Source of the DNA: Hymenopellis radicata
Taxonomy: Eukaryota > Basidiomycota > Agaricomycetes > Agaricales > Physalacriaceae
NCBI GenBank assembly: GCA_015501595.1
Contig: JADNRX010000303.1
Location: 1-64,000 of the forward strand
DNA length: 64,000 nt
Reading direction: 5' to 3'
Shown here: in pieces, positions 53,411 through 64,000 of the stretch
How positions within the stretch are numbered: position 1 is the first letter of the stretch
How the letters are laid out: each line of letters opens with the position of its first letter
Notes under the pieces: generated by a model
Database searches by the model: none
What the model was told of the DNA's origin: nothing
Seen by the model: only the letters and a program-made list of their open reading frames with translations
Made by a program: the position numbers and the translations under genes

Positions 53411-55448
53411 CTAGTCAGTCCATATAGGCTCGGCGGGCCACTTTGCTCGCGGCTCGTACTTTAGTCCTTTAGCCTCCATACGCAGCTTCACAGATCTGTG
53501 TACCTTCACCCCGTCCCTCAAATGAGTAATTGGTATGCGACGCGGACGGCCACAGTTAAAGCTACAAGATAGAAGAGATAAGTATTCCTCAAAAATCAAA
53601 TGACGGATTCACGCACGTCCATTTGCGGTCGCTCTCTGAATGATAGTCCAGCTTGGCCGGGATCAACTCAAGAAGCCACCAAACCTTCACGAGACTGAGC
53701 TGATCGTACACATCGCACATGGCGTCCAGTGCGTCTTCTTCTTCCTCTGTCGTCGCTACGGCCGGGGTGAGCGCGTACGGGACAGGCGGCGGACGTGGTT
53801 TCACGTAAGGGTAAAGGTCAGCCCCATCCATGCCCAGTTTCCTAAGCCGCGCCTCATCAAACATGATACCCGTGTCGACCAAAAAGCATTGGCGGATCAT
53901 CCACCGCAGAGGAATGCGCGCAAGACTGTGAGGAACATTATTGGCCACTGAACCTCCTCCAACATCTGTTCCAACTCAATCAGGGATTGCTTCTGACACG
54001 GAGGGCACGAAATGACAAACCAGCATGGCACCCGGCAAACCACACTTCTTCAGCATCGGTCGGTTCAACAAAATCCTGCCAATCATCCGAGTTACTGAAC
54101 GCTCGCTTTCCTCCGGCATCACATGCATGACAATTCACTCCAGGAACCTGACCGAAGATCGGAATGAACCGAACGCGTCGTTCGTCCAGCGCGAGGGCAT
54201 GTCGGAAATGACGCACATGCGTGTTAGAACAAGTAAAGGGAAGATTGCGGGGGAATATTCCAATGGCACCCACTGTGTCCCTGCATATACAAAGTAAGTG
54301 GCTGTGTACTTGCAGGGAAAAGAGTCCCACCAAACGCCTAAGAATTCGATTTTCACGTCGATGGAGAAGGCAGCCTTGAATTCCACGCTTTGGGCCCATC
54401 CTTTAGCGTCGTCGCGAGCGTACATTTTATACGCAAAGGGAACTTGCTGGAAGTTGCATCGCGGTAGCAGTCCCACCTAAACGGTCTCGCAATCGGATTC
54501 TGCATCGGTCGTGATAGTCCGTACCTTGTGAATCCTAGATGTCGCGATGGAACTCAATTAGTGCGAGTAAATGAGTGTGACCTTTACGCGACACTTACAT
54601 TCCTGCTAGTGCACGGGCCGTCTAGAAATATTACGTAGGTCAGTCGTTCGCGCAAGCTCCCGTGGACGCTCTTACATATGCGCCGCGTGAAAAGCTGCGG
54701 TGAAGATTAGACGCCGTTGTTTCACTTGGAATCGAAAAAGGACTGACCCGAAGATGCAAATCTTGTCCCCTTCTTCGTCTATCAAAGAGTAAGACACGTC
54801 CAGAAACAACGGGATGAAGAGAAGACGCACAGTTCTGCATGATGTATTCATAGCCGGCTAGACGTCGAGATAAGTTAGAAGGTGATTTAACGGTGAGAAC
54901 CTCCGTACCCATTACATGGGCATCAATATAGACGCCAAGCACCTTGTCGACAAGCTTGTCGAAGAACGCAGTGGAGCTAGTAAGAGAAGGAGCTTGCGAA
55001 GTCACGTATGTGCCGATCCCGGTCTAAACCCGAAAAGTTTAGTTGTTGAAGCGACACTAAGAGAGACAAACTTGATAATAAACCAGCTGCTCCTTACAAT
55101 TGTTCTTCTTGAGCGCGCCGAAGAAATTGACGACATTGGAGTTCTACGAAGGCCAGAGTGAGAATACGAGCGTCAAACAAGAATTCGTGCTCACATCCCC
55201 GCCAAATTTATCTCCTGGGAAAGAAGCAACGTTCAGTTCGGGTCCTTGAGTAAATAGGCAGACACACCAGTGCCGTCGAAACATAGCACCATGGTACGGT
55301 GAGCGTGTTGCGGGGGTATCGAATCTGAATTGAAAGGGAAGGACCCCGATGCAGTCGACGAGGAGGCCTGTCAGTTATGAATATCATTGAATAAAGGAGC
55401 ATAGAGATGAACACAGACGGTAGCAGAGGAAGAAGATGAGACGGACAT
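53411..55448 (-). CDS. DUF2235 (Tle1-like phospholipase fold) alpha/beta hydrolase
   Basis: 450 aa from 14 exons: 55448-55419, 55367-55268, 55214-55195, 55143-55072, 55023-54909, 54857-54831, 54778-54748, 54694-54676, 54621-54599, 54534-54525, 54476-54331, 54280-54021, 53965-53617, 53561-53411. The frame is exact. Landmarks of the fungal DUF2235 family: VLCFDGTGDKFGGDNSNVV, LVYYQTGIGTY, DAHVMAGYEYIMQNY, GDKICIFGFSRGAYTARALAG (GxSxG nucleophile, FSRGA), VGLLPRCNFQQVPFAY, FLGVWDTVG, FRHALALDERR, EVWFAGCHADVGGG (probable catalytic Asp/His region) and SLARIPLRWM. The tail has DGVKVHRSVKLRM. The domain is shared with bacterial type VI phospholipase effectors, but fungal members are of unknown substrate. 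Five exons are 31 nt or shorter, including one of 10 nt. Confidence 0.9.
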
Positions 55449-56427
55449 GGCGGACGTCCAAATTGATCGCGTCGGGGGATAACGAGTGGACGTCGAACAT
55501 TTCCCTGCTAGATATAGCTTTCGGAATCGCTGGTCCGTATCGCAGAAGTCCGCCCCACGTACTAGAAGATCTATACAGCCATCAGAAGAAGCCGCTATAC
55601 ATCTCCACAGCTTGCAGAGAACTTCGCGAGCCACTTCTTTTTGCGCGTCACTTGTATCATCCCCAACTTTGTTTCACATCCATCTTCTCTAATCCAGAGG
55701 ATATCACAAAATCGGCGCGTACCTTTGTAATCGGATCTGTCCAGTGGGTTGCGAGTTTTAAGAGACCTCTGTCTACGTTTAGCAGCCTATGGAACGCAAT
55801 GTTGTTCGTTCCGCGGCTGTGGAAGACAGCGGGCTGTAGTTGACGCGTAGCAGGCAAACCAAGTCAAAACGACTCCTTGATGCTGGTTAGCCAGACAGCA
55901 ATCACAGCTATTGGATCATTGTGATTGGTGCGTCGTGGTCGAAAGCTTGTGCTAACAATCAGAGTCCTACTCACTTCAACAAGGAAAGGCAATGACTACA
56001 GTGACTACGACGACGGGTTCCGGCTGGATGAAAAGGCAGGCACCAGAAATAGCATGACAGCAGATTAAAACACACCGCGGAGCCTCCCCAACATCTTGGA
56101 ATGAAGACACCGGCGACTCGGAGCTGAAGCTCTCAGAGATGGTTCTCCTAGTGGGCGTAGAGACGACATGTTTTGAGACGGAAACCAAGGGAAAATGTCA
56201 GCTGGTATACCAGATAGTACACGTCAAGTCCAACGTAGTCTATCATCAGTGCACTGCTGTGAGGACGCATCCGCAGAGCCCCAAACTTGACGGTCGGAGA
56301 ACGAGCTCATTAGATGCTAAGGCCCAAGATGCCAAGTTTGGTCGCAGTGTCCGCATTCTGCGCTGTGCCCGCAGTTTCCGGGGACGGTTTTCCTGATGCT
56401 AGAACAAAAAAAGGTCCAGCCTTACCT
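55449..56427. other. Intergenic; no gene called
   Basis: The plus-strand frame 55436-55843 (136 codons, containing YISTACRELREPLLFARHLY) opposes the first exon of the DUF2235 gene. It has an F-box/LRR-like flavour but no definite domain. Nothing else stands out. Confidence 0.35.
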
Positions 56428-57330
56428 TCACTCGACAGTCTTCCAATCCGCCGCATGATCAGCCTTGTCCCTCTCAACTTCACTACTATCAAGCTCCAAC
56501 AGCTTCTCCCCACCTCCACTCATGCGGTAGATGCGGGCCCACTCAGCCAGCGCAGACTGCAATATCCTCACGACCAAAAATCCAGTTTCCACCAAACCTA
56601 GGTCCTCGAGAGTGTCAACGGTGATTGGTGCGGAGCGATCAATAAGCTCGGCGCCGACTGTTACTTTAGTCTTCCCGGATCTGAACATCAGGAGGAAATG
56701 GACCTTGATTGCGGCGCGAGTGAATATGCGTTTCGTCAAGAGGGTGTGAGAGGATTTGGGGTCTTCTTTGGCCCATAGTTTTATGTGGTCAAAGAGACTT
56801 TCTACTTGATCCTGGGGCATCCTGTAGTGATTCACCAGGAACACAATGATAAGCTACACAGCGCTTCTGTTGGCCACAAACACCAACGAACGGATTGAGA
56901 AGCTCACGTCTCGGAAATAATCCACGACACTATCCAAGTCATCCCAGTTGACTTTGTCATATCTCGCGTCGATACGGTAGCATTGGACAAGCGACCACGC
57001 GACGAAGGAGTGATCCTCATACAGAACGAACGCATACGCGAGCACTGGAATCGGTACGAGCGCTAGACTAGCAAAAAGAGCATAGAGAGCGCCTTTTCGT
57101 TTCGATCTGGGCGTGCCGTCTTTACGAAACCACGCCCGTTGCCACCATCCACGTTTGCCGACTGTGCTAGCGAAGCTGGCCCGGGGCGGGGTACTATACG
57201 GCTGCAACGTCGGTGACCGTATTATCGGCCGCATCGACGCCGGTATACGTGGCGCTGATAATTGCGTGGCACATCGAGTGGAGGGTGCGCGACTGATGCG
57301 AAAAAGAGGGCGCGACGCGGCGCGAAACAT
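56428..57330 (-). CDS. Predicted mitochondrial membrane protein of unknown function
   Basis: 282 aa from two exons, 57330-56908 and 56853-56428, joined across a 54-nt intron (GTGAGC...GTGTAG). The start at 57330 gives MFRAASRPLFRISRAPSTRC, an Arg/Ser-rich amphipathic presequence without acidic residues, typical for mitochondrial import. Further Ser/Pro/Arg sequence leads to one membrane segment, GALYALFASLALVPIPVLAY, at about residues 95-114. The remainder (DLDSVVDYFRD, LIIVFLVNHYRMPQDQVE, DTLEDLGLVETGFLVVRILQSA) is soluble and helical. I do not recognise a named family. A role in the inner membrane is inferred from the presequence and the single membrane helix. Confidence 0.7.
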
Positions 57331-58392
57331 GAAGAAGGGCGGGAAAGAAACGGACCCTTGTTTGCGCTTGTGTGCTATTGGCTTCACCTATCACAGTAGT
57401 GAGCAATTCCGAGTTCTGCTCGTGTTCGCCGACAGCACAGGCGGCGGCCAATTTGCAGTCAACGGTTTAGTAGCAATAATTTGTCGCAGTCCGGGGAGGT
57501 TGGTGCGCGAGGGTAATGCGGTGCTGGGTGTCGTTGGTTGAAGTCGTAGGACATCCGACATCGTCGCAAAGGTTGAAAGAGTTCAACAAAGATTTGCCGT
57601 AGGCATCCACGTGTCAATTCGGGTTCTAGCCGGGCCGGAACGCGAATCCTCCGTCCCGCCTTCAACTTGGCATAAGTACTTGTCTCTATTCAACCTCGCA
57701 TCGATGTTCTCGGGTGATAGTTACTATGTCTTAACAATGGACAGCATTGTATATGTTGCTGATGCAATCTGAGGGCCTGAAAAGCATCCCCACCGTGTCA
57801 CTTGCTGATAGCGCTTAGTCCTCGGAGGCACTCAAGTGGCAGTCAATACAACAGCTTTGGAGTCATCACTGCCGGAGAATACTGGACGATGGCGGCGATT
57901 GTCGTTGCCACCAGTGTACATCTGGGCTGTGCGTCGTCATCATCGTCGAAGTACTAGTAGCAAAAGCCACTTTGCCCTCGGCATCCACTATTGGTGGCCC
58001 GTCTTCAGTACTTCAGTGGCAGCGCTAGCGATTCCCGTATCAAACGGAGATCCTTGATAGTGGTAAATATGCCGATAGAAACGGTACAGGCCCCCTCTAA
58101 TAGCATCTTTTGACGACTCTACAGCTGCCATTGCAACAAGATCAGCTTCTCTGGTCTCGCCCCCTCTCCACGGTGGACACGAGATCTCTAGTTGCAAAAT
58201 GCTCCATCTCTGTACGAAATGGATACTTGTTTGGACGTCTATCTCAAGGACGATGCGTTGCTCATGACGACCTTCGCTGATGCGCGGCAATTCGGAGTGG
58301 CAGCCTCGTGAGACATACGCAAGACATATCCCGATCGCACTTTCCACATAAAAGCCACCCTTTCTCAACCACTGACAGACATCAACATCCCA
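57331..58392. other. Intergenic; bidirectional promoter region, no gene
   Basis: Separates the minus-strand mitochondrial-type gene from the plus-strand GFA gene. Short open frames only. Confidence 0.45.
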
Positions 58393-58894
58393 ATGGCATC
58401 CTCCAGTGACGACACCGCGACATACAAGGGCGGCTGCCACTGTGGCAAGATTAGCTACTCAGTAGACATCTCGCCGCCTCTCGACAAGGGGCACGAGGTG
58501 GTTGGCTGTAACTGCTCCATCTGCGCGCGCAATGCGTACTTGTTCGTCTTTCTCAAAGAAGACGCGGTCAAGTTCCATTCCGGCAAAGGCGAGGCTATTG
58601 TACGTGCTGCTTGCTTGCTTTGAGTCTCCTATTTGGCTCACCTTCGCTACAGCCTTACACCTTTGGCCCAGCCCGCCTCGGGCATAATTTCTGCCCCAAG
58701 TGTGGCACAAGTGTTTTTGGCACTTCTATGCAGGCCGGCTACTATGAGGGTATTATTGCAGTAAATGTGGGCTGGTCATCTTACTTGGATGAACGCGACG
58801 TATTGAACTCTTGATTGAGGTCCGCACGTTGGAAGACGTTGACCTGGATTCTTTGAAAGTCAACATAATGGATGGGAAGAGTACGGTCCTTTGA
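58393..58894 (+). CDS. GFA/CENP-V-fold zinc protein
   Basis: 131 aa from exons 58393-58599, 58653-58766 and 58820-58894, in an exact frame. It carries the complete GFA (glutathione-dependent formaldehyde-activating enzyme-like) zinc signature: GGCHCGKISYSV, then VVGCNCSICARNAYL (CxC and Cys-x-x-Cys), and LGHNFCPKCGTSVFG. Length is normal for the family. Most fungal members have not been shown to act on formaldehyde; glutathione-adduct or other small-molecule chemistry is only a family inference. The protein ends DLDSLKVNIMDGKSTVL. The last intron (58767-58819) starts GTGGGC and ends TTGAG. Confidence 0.9.
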
Positions 58895-59273
58895 GTCTCG
58901 ACGATGTATGTCGAATCACAGACTGGGAAATTCAAATAGCCTGCTGTGATGGCTGTTAGTCTGGCTTGTCATGCTGATAAGTCTCTGCAGATGTTCGGTT
59001 GAACGGAGCTGAGCGCCTGACGTTTTTCGCGCGTCGGAGAGTTACTACCATCAATCAGCGATGATAGAGATTGAAGACCGGTAAAAGTCGTCCATTCGGG
59101 GCCTGGTCAACTCGCAGTGCACAAACGTTGCAAAGCAGCGGCTTTCTACAACCAAGCAATCCAGGATGAGAGTACAGAAGAAGATTGAGAGGTCATACGT
59201 TCATATCACTGATGCTCACAAGGATATTGTTTCGTGACATTCTACAACCAGTGATAATATGTCGTCTATTCTC
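58895..59273. other. Convergent intergenic region
   Basis: Between the 3' ends of the GFA and P450 genes. No feature recognised. Confidence 0.5.
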
Positions 59274-61308
59274 TCATTTCTCTACCTGGTCTACTAGTTC
59301 GAGGATATTTGCTGTCCGAGGTGAGACCGAGAAGGGGAAAGGCTTCAAAGTACTGTCATAATCACTGTGAGCGCAAGTATAAATCCAGAAAATCTGACGT
59401 ACACAGCAACACCCTGAGTAAACCCAATATCGGGAATCATCTCTTCCCCATCTTCTTTGACAGCGCATCGCAGCTCGCACGTAGCTAACAGCATTGTAAC
59501 AGCGATCCAGAGGCTGCTGTCGGCAAAGAAGTGACCTGGACATATCCTGCGGGAACACGTTCATCGCCGCCGCCAGACGGGTGGCGTAGTAATACACACC
59601 TTCGGCCGAAACCATACGGCTGGATGAATGGCTCTTCTCTGCCACCATCGGTCTTTGAGAGGAAGCGTTCTGGATCAAAACGATACGGTTCGTGATACAC
59701 AGTTTCATCCAGTGTCATTCCTCTAGGCCAGTATTAGGATGTTCCAGTGATTCCGGAAGAGAACACACTTGATATTCGGAATGACTATAGTGCCCTTCGG
59801 AATGAACATCCCACGGTAGATATCATCCTCCGTTGATACATGAGGAGCACCTAACCTCCTTGTCAGTGACACGGTGGATAGACTTGGAAGACTCTTAAGC
59901 TCATCCCGAATGGCGCAACCGGTTGCCACCTGGAAGTCCACGGTCAACATTTCTCATAATGATGTTAGATAAACACAAACCGCAGCGTTTCACGCAAGAT
60001 AGCTTCTATGTAAGGCAAGCTCGGACGATCGCTCAGCTGTGGCAGTCGTTCGCGACCGACTACGCAATCAATCTCCTCCTGTGCTTTACGCTGGACGTCC
60101 GGATGGGATACCATAGCCAAGACGAATGCGATTAGTGTTCCGGATACCTAGTACTCATCAGCAGTCTACAAGTTGAAACTTTAGGCCACACCTACAGTGT
60201 CGCAAGCACCCCAAAAGCTCATACCCGCAGCATTTTTGACGTGCTGGATGTAATGCTCCGTTGGTTGTGCCGAGTCAGGATTGGACTCGGACAGGAATGT
60301 CTCCACAAAGGATGGTACTCCCGTTTCAGTGTAGTGCCCGGTGACATTCAGTGGCTCGTTGAGTATGCTTTTCGTGACGCGCGTTCCGCGAGATATCGCT
60401 CTCCCGTACGCGGTGCAAGGGAACAACCGCACAAACAGACGGGAAACTCCGAGTACGTCGTAAATGACTGTGATACTTGAGAAGTGGAGTACTTACATCA
60501 AGGAAAACAATCGGCAATGAACGAATCGGCCTTGTAAAATACCTCCGATAACTCCTCGAGAAGCCACATAAAATGGTCATCCGACGGCTCGTGTCCATAT
60601 AGGATACGCCTCGTAACAGAAATCATGTATCTGGGATAGTCAGATGAGTACCGCTTCAAAGACGACTCGCTCACCGCTTCAAGGCCGTATAATGTTCTCC
60701 TTCAGGTCCTTCCAGTAGCACACGAACGAGCTTGAGAGCCTCCTGTGCGTATGCAGACTCCAACTCGGCACAAGCCTGCCTGCTGAGAAAGCGCTGTACC
60801 ATCCCGCGTTCTATGTGCAGATCTGGTCCATACGGAAGCATCCCAAGGACTTTCTCCCAGCCTATCCTATCGGAGAGTCAGATCCTGAACGACTGTTGAC
60901 AACTGGAGATGATGTGGTCACATATCAAGAACTGCCACCCTCGGCCGATCGCTATACTTGAGACTCTTGTCATCGAGAAGGTCTTTGGCGGCCCTTGCAG
61001 AGTCCAGGATGAGTATCTTGCGTCCTAGGACTTCAAGATACATCACGTCGCCTACATACAGTCAGTGGGCCGCCAGTAAATGGAACCCATTCGAACTCAC
61101 CATAAGTTTTAGCCCAGTTGTGGAGCAGCTCCCCTCTGAGGACGCGGTCACTGAGTATGGACTTGCTCGCCAGGAAGAGGCGTAGGTTGCCAATAAATGG
61201 TGCACGGGAAGGACCAGGAGGGAGATTTGAGGTTGACGATCGTGTCCATTGTAAAAAGAGAACAGCGATCGACACCAAAGGCCAGAGGTATAGTGCCTTG
61301 AAGGTCAT
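59274..61308 (-). CDS. Cytochrome P450 monooxygenase
   Basis: Microsomal P450, many exons. The N-terminal anchor is [17 protein letters not shown], then the proline hinge [14 protein letters not shown]. It continues across an intron at about 61099-61045 into [17 protein letters not shown] and KYSDRP. Later pieces: [28 protein letters not shown] (I-helix, Asp-Thr); [19 protein letters not shown]; and YRFDPERFL (PERF). The haem loop [18 protein letters not shown] is rebuilt exactly when the 53-nt intron ending CCCGCAG is removed, giving FGxGRRxCPG with the Cys ligand. The last exon encodes [16 protein letters not shown] and ends at 59274. I did not resolve every splice site between 59.75 and 61.0 kb. 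The substrate is unknown; the hinge and I-helix patterns resemble CYP families expanded in wood- and litter-decaying agaricomycetes. Confidence 0.88.
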
Positions 61309-62390
61309 CTGTTACGGGGGTTACAAGTGAAGGTGCGCCGATTTATAAGAGCTTTGTATCTGTTCCGTCTGCTCGGGTTAAACCAGACCAGGCATGGTCC
61401 GTTTGAGCTGGGAAGCGCATGGTACGGCGATTGGTGAGGTGAATAAGTCGGAGAGTACCTCAACTCGGGTGTCGAGAACTTGCGTTAATGTAGTCTGTCG
61501 AAGCCACACGCTCCGCAGCTGAAAGTGTTCGACGTATCGGATGGGTAGCTGTCACGTCTCCCATCTAGACAGTGCGCAATAAGATGACTCTCCATAAACG
61601 GCAGGCCGATAGCAGATACCGGCTTTAAATTCGAGGCAAGTAGATATTCAACTCCGTGGCACCGAACAACCTTGGACATACTCAATGTTAATTGCTCCCG
61701 AAAAGTGGCGACGTACACAAGCTGGATGTTACAGTTCGCGAAAAGGTAAAAGTCCGTTCTGTCGCCTTTCTCGTGGCCTACGTGAACAGGCGTCTCATTT
61801 CCGACAATAGTGGACTCTGGTAGTGTGATCTTTAGACTCAGCGGAGGCAAATTGTGGTGCCGACAACCTGAGCGTGAAACGTGTTTATAAGCTGAGGGAC
61901 AAACAAAAATACGTACAACAGGAATCCACGACAGCATGATGGACTCGAAGCGGAATGAAAGAACGACAACGGAAAGAATGACAACGGAAAACTACGTGAA
62001 GCCATTTTCAGGTAAACATGTTTAACAGCATATTCGCCGTCGCGTGTACGAAAAAACAAGTTCGAGGAAGCAGAGACTGAAGAGCGTCGAGGCTAGAGCA
62101 TTCAGGCGTCGTACAGGCATTATTTGTGCGGTTCCGCCAGTTGTAGTTCAGGTCAATCGTGTTGTAACTCGAGGACTGCCGAGCAGTACTTGCCGCATCC
62201 GTACTTCCGAAAAGAGACGTCTTCCACGTGGGTCCCTTTTACATCTGCCTATTGCAGGCCTAAGGCTATTGCTGGTCCATTGCCAGTAACCTCTAACAAC
62301 GCGGCGTAAGGATGTCAGCCTCCCTTCAAGAATAGCTGAAGGTTAACAAGTCGCAGGTTGTGGCGATGTTCTAGCGTCCTCACAATACTG
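61309..62390. other. Intergenic; one unassigned minus-strand stretch
   Basis: The minus-strand frame 61937-61485 has a possibly coding middle (SLKITLPESTIVGNETPVHVG) but no domain or splice evidence. No other feature. Confidence 0.4.
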
Positions 62391-63725
62391 ATGGTTGTCA
62401 ATCATGATACTTTCTGTTCAGTACGCGTCCCTCTCTCTCCTCATTCCTTGGACTAAAGAATGAGCAGTTAACTGGAGGTTGTTATTACAAGTATGGGGAC
62501 GATGTCATTTCGGCCTTTGTCAAAGATGCGTGTAGCCAGCTGTCGCAGAACGACCCGCTCAGGCCATCGGACAGCATTCTGGAGCGCCTGAAATACACGG
62601 CAGACGATGTTGAAGGGTCTCAAGATCTGGTGTTACTCGTTCCCAAGAAAGAGGATGGCGAACTTGACATTAAGCAGTACGATGCGCCCAGTGCAAGCCC
62701 AGTGCGTGATTTCTCCTTCTCTTTCCACTTGATCCACTTAAATGCGATGGACAGAACCGACTGTGCTTTCCGACTCTACTGTGGCGGCAGTCGTCAACTT
62801 CACTATCGGCAACCGTCCCTCCCTCGGCGAGTTCAAGATTGTCTTCCCTGACGATCCCGGCGCCAAAGACTTGCACGTCAAGATGTCCAACGGATACAAC
62901 AAGTTCTACATCTTCTTATACGCATACCGCATCCTCATCGGGCGCTTTCCAGAGCTAGAACCCTACATGATATACGCAATGCTCGCCAGCCCTTTGGGTT
63001 GGTGCATAGATGAAGAATATTCATTCATCGCGGATCAGTATGCGTTCTGGTGGCTAGTCGCCGACGTCGGCGAGGACGAGTTAGAAGACCCTGAAGACGA
63101 CGGCTATCTCGACCTTGGAAGGTGGGAATACTTCTGGCTCCAGTTGTTATGTGCCGAGGGCAGGAGTGAGGACGAGATTATCCGCGAGGCTTGGTTCGGA
63201 CAGGGAAGATTATATCACTTTGCGCGCGCAGACCTGTAAGCTTGGCTCCTGGCTCTTAATTTCTTTGCTGACCCACGTACCAACAGTTTCCCTGAATCAG
63301 AACCCCTCGCATCGTTTCCAGCTGGACAGTCCGATACCTTGTTCTCCAAATTGCCCTTCGACGTCCTCGATTATCTTTGCGTCACGTACCTCAGCATTAG
63401 GGAGGCCTCCTCTCTCCTTTGTCTTAACCGTTCCCTGCGCGCCGCTCTTCTTCCCTTCGTTAACTTTTTCGCCCAGAAGGCTATTGCTCGACGTCATCCA
63501 TATTGGCTGCCCATTGTCGCGTCGTGTCTCAGAGGAGATGAAGAACAGCTCCGTTGGGAGCAGATGTGGGAGGGACTCGGTGGCGAGATCCCGTGGGCGC
63601 CGTACGCGAGAGAATGTGCAAAGAGCCCGGGAATGAGAAATCGACAGCGGATTTGGTGGATGGCGGAGAGATTTAGGAACCAGGTGAAGGAGAAAGGGTG
63701 GTTAGACGGGAGGACATCGATTTAG
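62391..63725 (+). CDS. F-box domain protein
   Basis: Probable substrate adaptor for an SCF ubiquitin ligase. Main exons: about 62459-62693 (GCYYKYGDDVISAFVKDAC...), 62755-63235 and 63287-63725. The last two are joined by a 51-nt intron and stay in frame (ADLFPESEP). A start exon 62391-62420 is possible but needs a 38-nt intron, so the 5' end is uncertain. The F-box is KLPFDVLDYLCVTYLSIREAS followed by LLCLNRSLRAALLPFV, near the C-terminal third. After it comes a conserved agaricomycete tail (HPYWLPIV, EIPWAPYARECAKSPGMRNRQRIW). The region before the F-box (RWEYFWLQLLCAEGRSEDEII) is also seen in such proteins. The target is unknown. Confidence 0.8.
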
Positions 63726-64000
63726 CAAGTCGTCTGTGATCATACAGGCCCAACGTGAGTACTCTTGACACAAGCCTGGAAGGGCACGCTCATCAACTTG
63801 AAGACAGCTTTTGACAGAGCTATATCATCATCTGCATCAATACCTTCGTTCTCTGGGCTAGGTCTTGGCAATTCAGAGTAACATTAAGCTTACCTCCCAG
63901 TTCTCCAAACATCACCGATACTGTACCTTCTCCAGTCCGAGCTTCAAGTCATCACGTCGACATCGACGGTGCGCGCTCGAACAGCACACCGTCGACTGGC
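63726..64000. other. 3' flank, no feature seen
   Basis: Non-coding sequence after the F-box gene to the window edge. Confidence 0.5.

Noticed and set aside
57113..57541. 142-codon plus-strand frame over the mitochondrial-type gene
   Set aside because: Antisense to a two-exon gene with a good presequence; no domain.
1..64000. CRISPR arrays, bacterial operons or rRNA genes
   Set aside because: No regularly spaced direct repeats or rRNA-like sequence; gene structure is clearly fungal nuclear.

Overview
The window looks like nuclear DNA of an agaricomycete (mushroom-forming basidiomycete). Genes are split by many 42-70 nt introns with GTRNGY-type donors. The recognisable proteins are typical of that group: a Plavaka-class transposase, a TET/JBP-like dioxygenase, a DUF6532-like protein, a CsbD/Hmp1-like protein, a MYND/Mss51 protein, a fungal DUF2235 hydrolase, a P450 and an F-box protein.

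The left half (about 1-30.3 kb) is built from mobile elements, four of which have target-site duplications (TSDs) that can be read off the sequence. (1) 1840-5131 is a foldback element with about 1.1 kb inverted arms and TSD CTCTTCA. (2) 5426-8509 is a hAT-like non-autonomous element with TSD ATAGCGGG. (3) 9627-23830 is a 14.2 kb element with a 19-bp terminal inverted repeat (TIR) and TSD GTAGCGAA. It carries an uninterrupted 1,023-aa Plavaka transposase, a TET/JBP-like gene, a DUF6532-like gene, a small basic protein gene and a decayed DEAH-helicase fragment. The helicase fragment is itself split by a short relative of the same element (14228-15306). (4) 27086-30339 is a 3.25 kb element with about 290 bp TIRs and TSD GGTCATCC that contains a captured piece of a 2-isopropylmalate synthase gene. 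Elements 1 and 2 both sit in one unidentified host gene on the minus strand and separate its start codon, middle and 3' end. Element 3 lies about 250 bp upstream of the ATG of a VIT/VWA gene.

The right half (30.5-64 kb) is ordinary gene-bearing chromosome: metallo-beta-lactamase-fold lactonase-like hydrolase, CsbD/Hmp1-like protein, HSF-type transcription factor, seven-transmembrane protein, an unassigned 259-aa protein, a C2H2 zinc-finger protein, an ENA-type P-type ATPase, a MYND/Mss51-like protein, a DUF2235 hydrolase, a mitochondrial-type membrane protein, a GFA-fold protein, a cytochrome P450 and an F-box protein. Splicing them by eye gives whole reading frames except in three genes with small lesions: the VIT/VWA gene (several frame changes), HSF (one base missing) and ENA (a deletion just after the phosphorylation motif). 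These may be sequence errors or real mutations.

The most interesting system is element 3. Its transposase is open from start to stop, but each large cargo gene carries one apparent point lesion: a TGA immediately before the iron-binding HxD motif of the dioxygenase, and ATA in place of the start codon of the DUF6532-like gene. It appears to be a possibly mobile transposon with DNA-modification cargo that has recently begun to decay.
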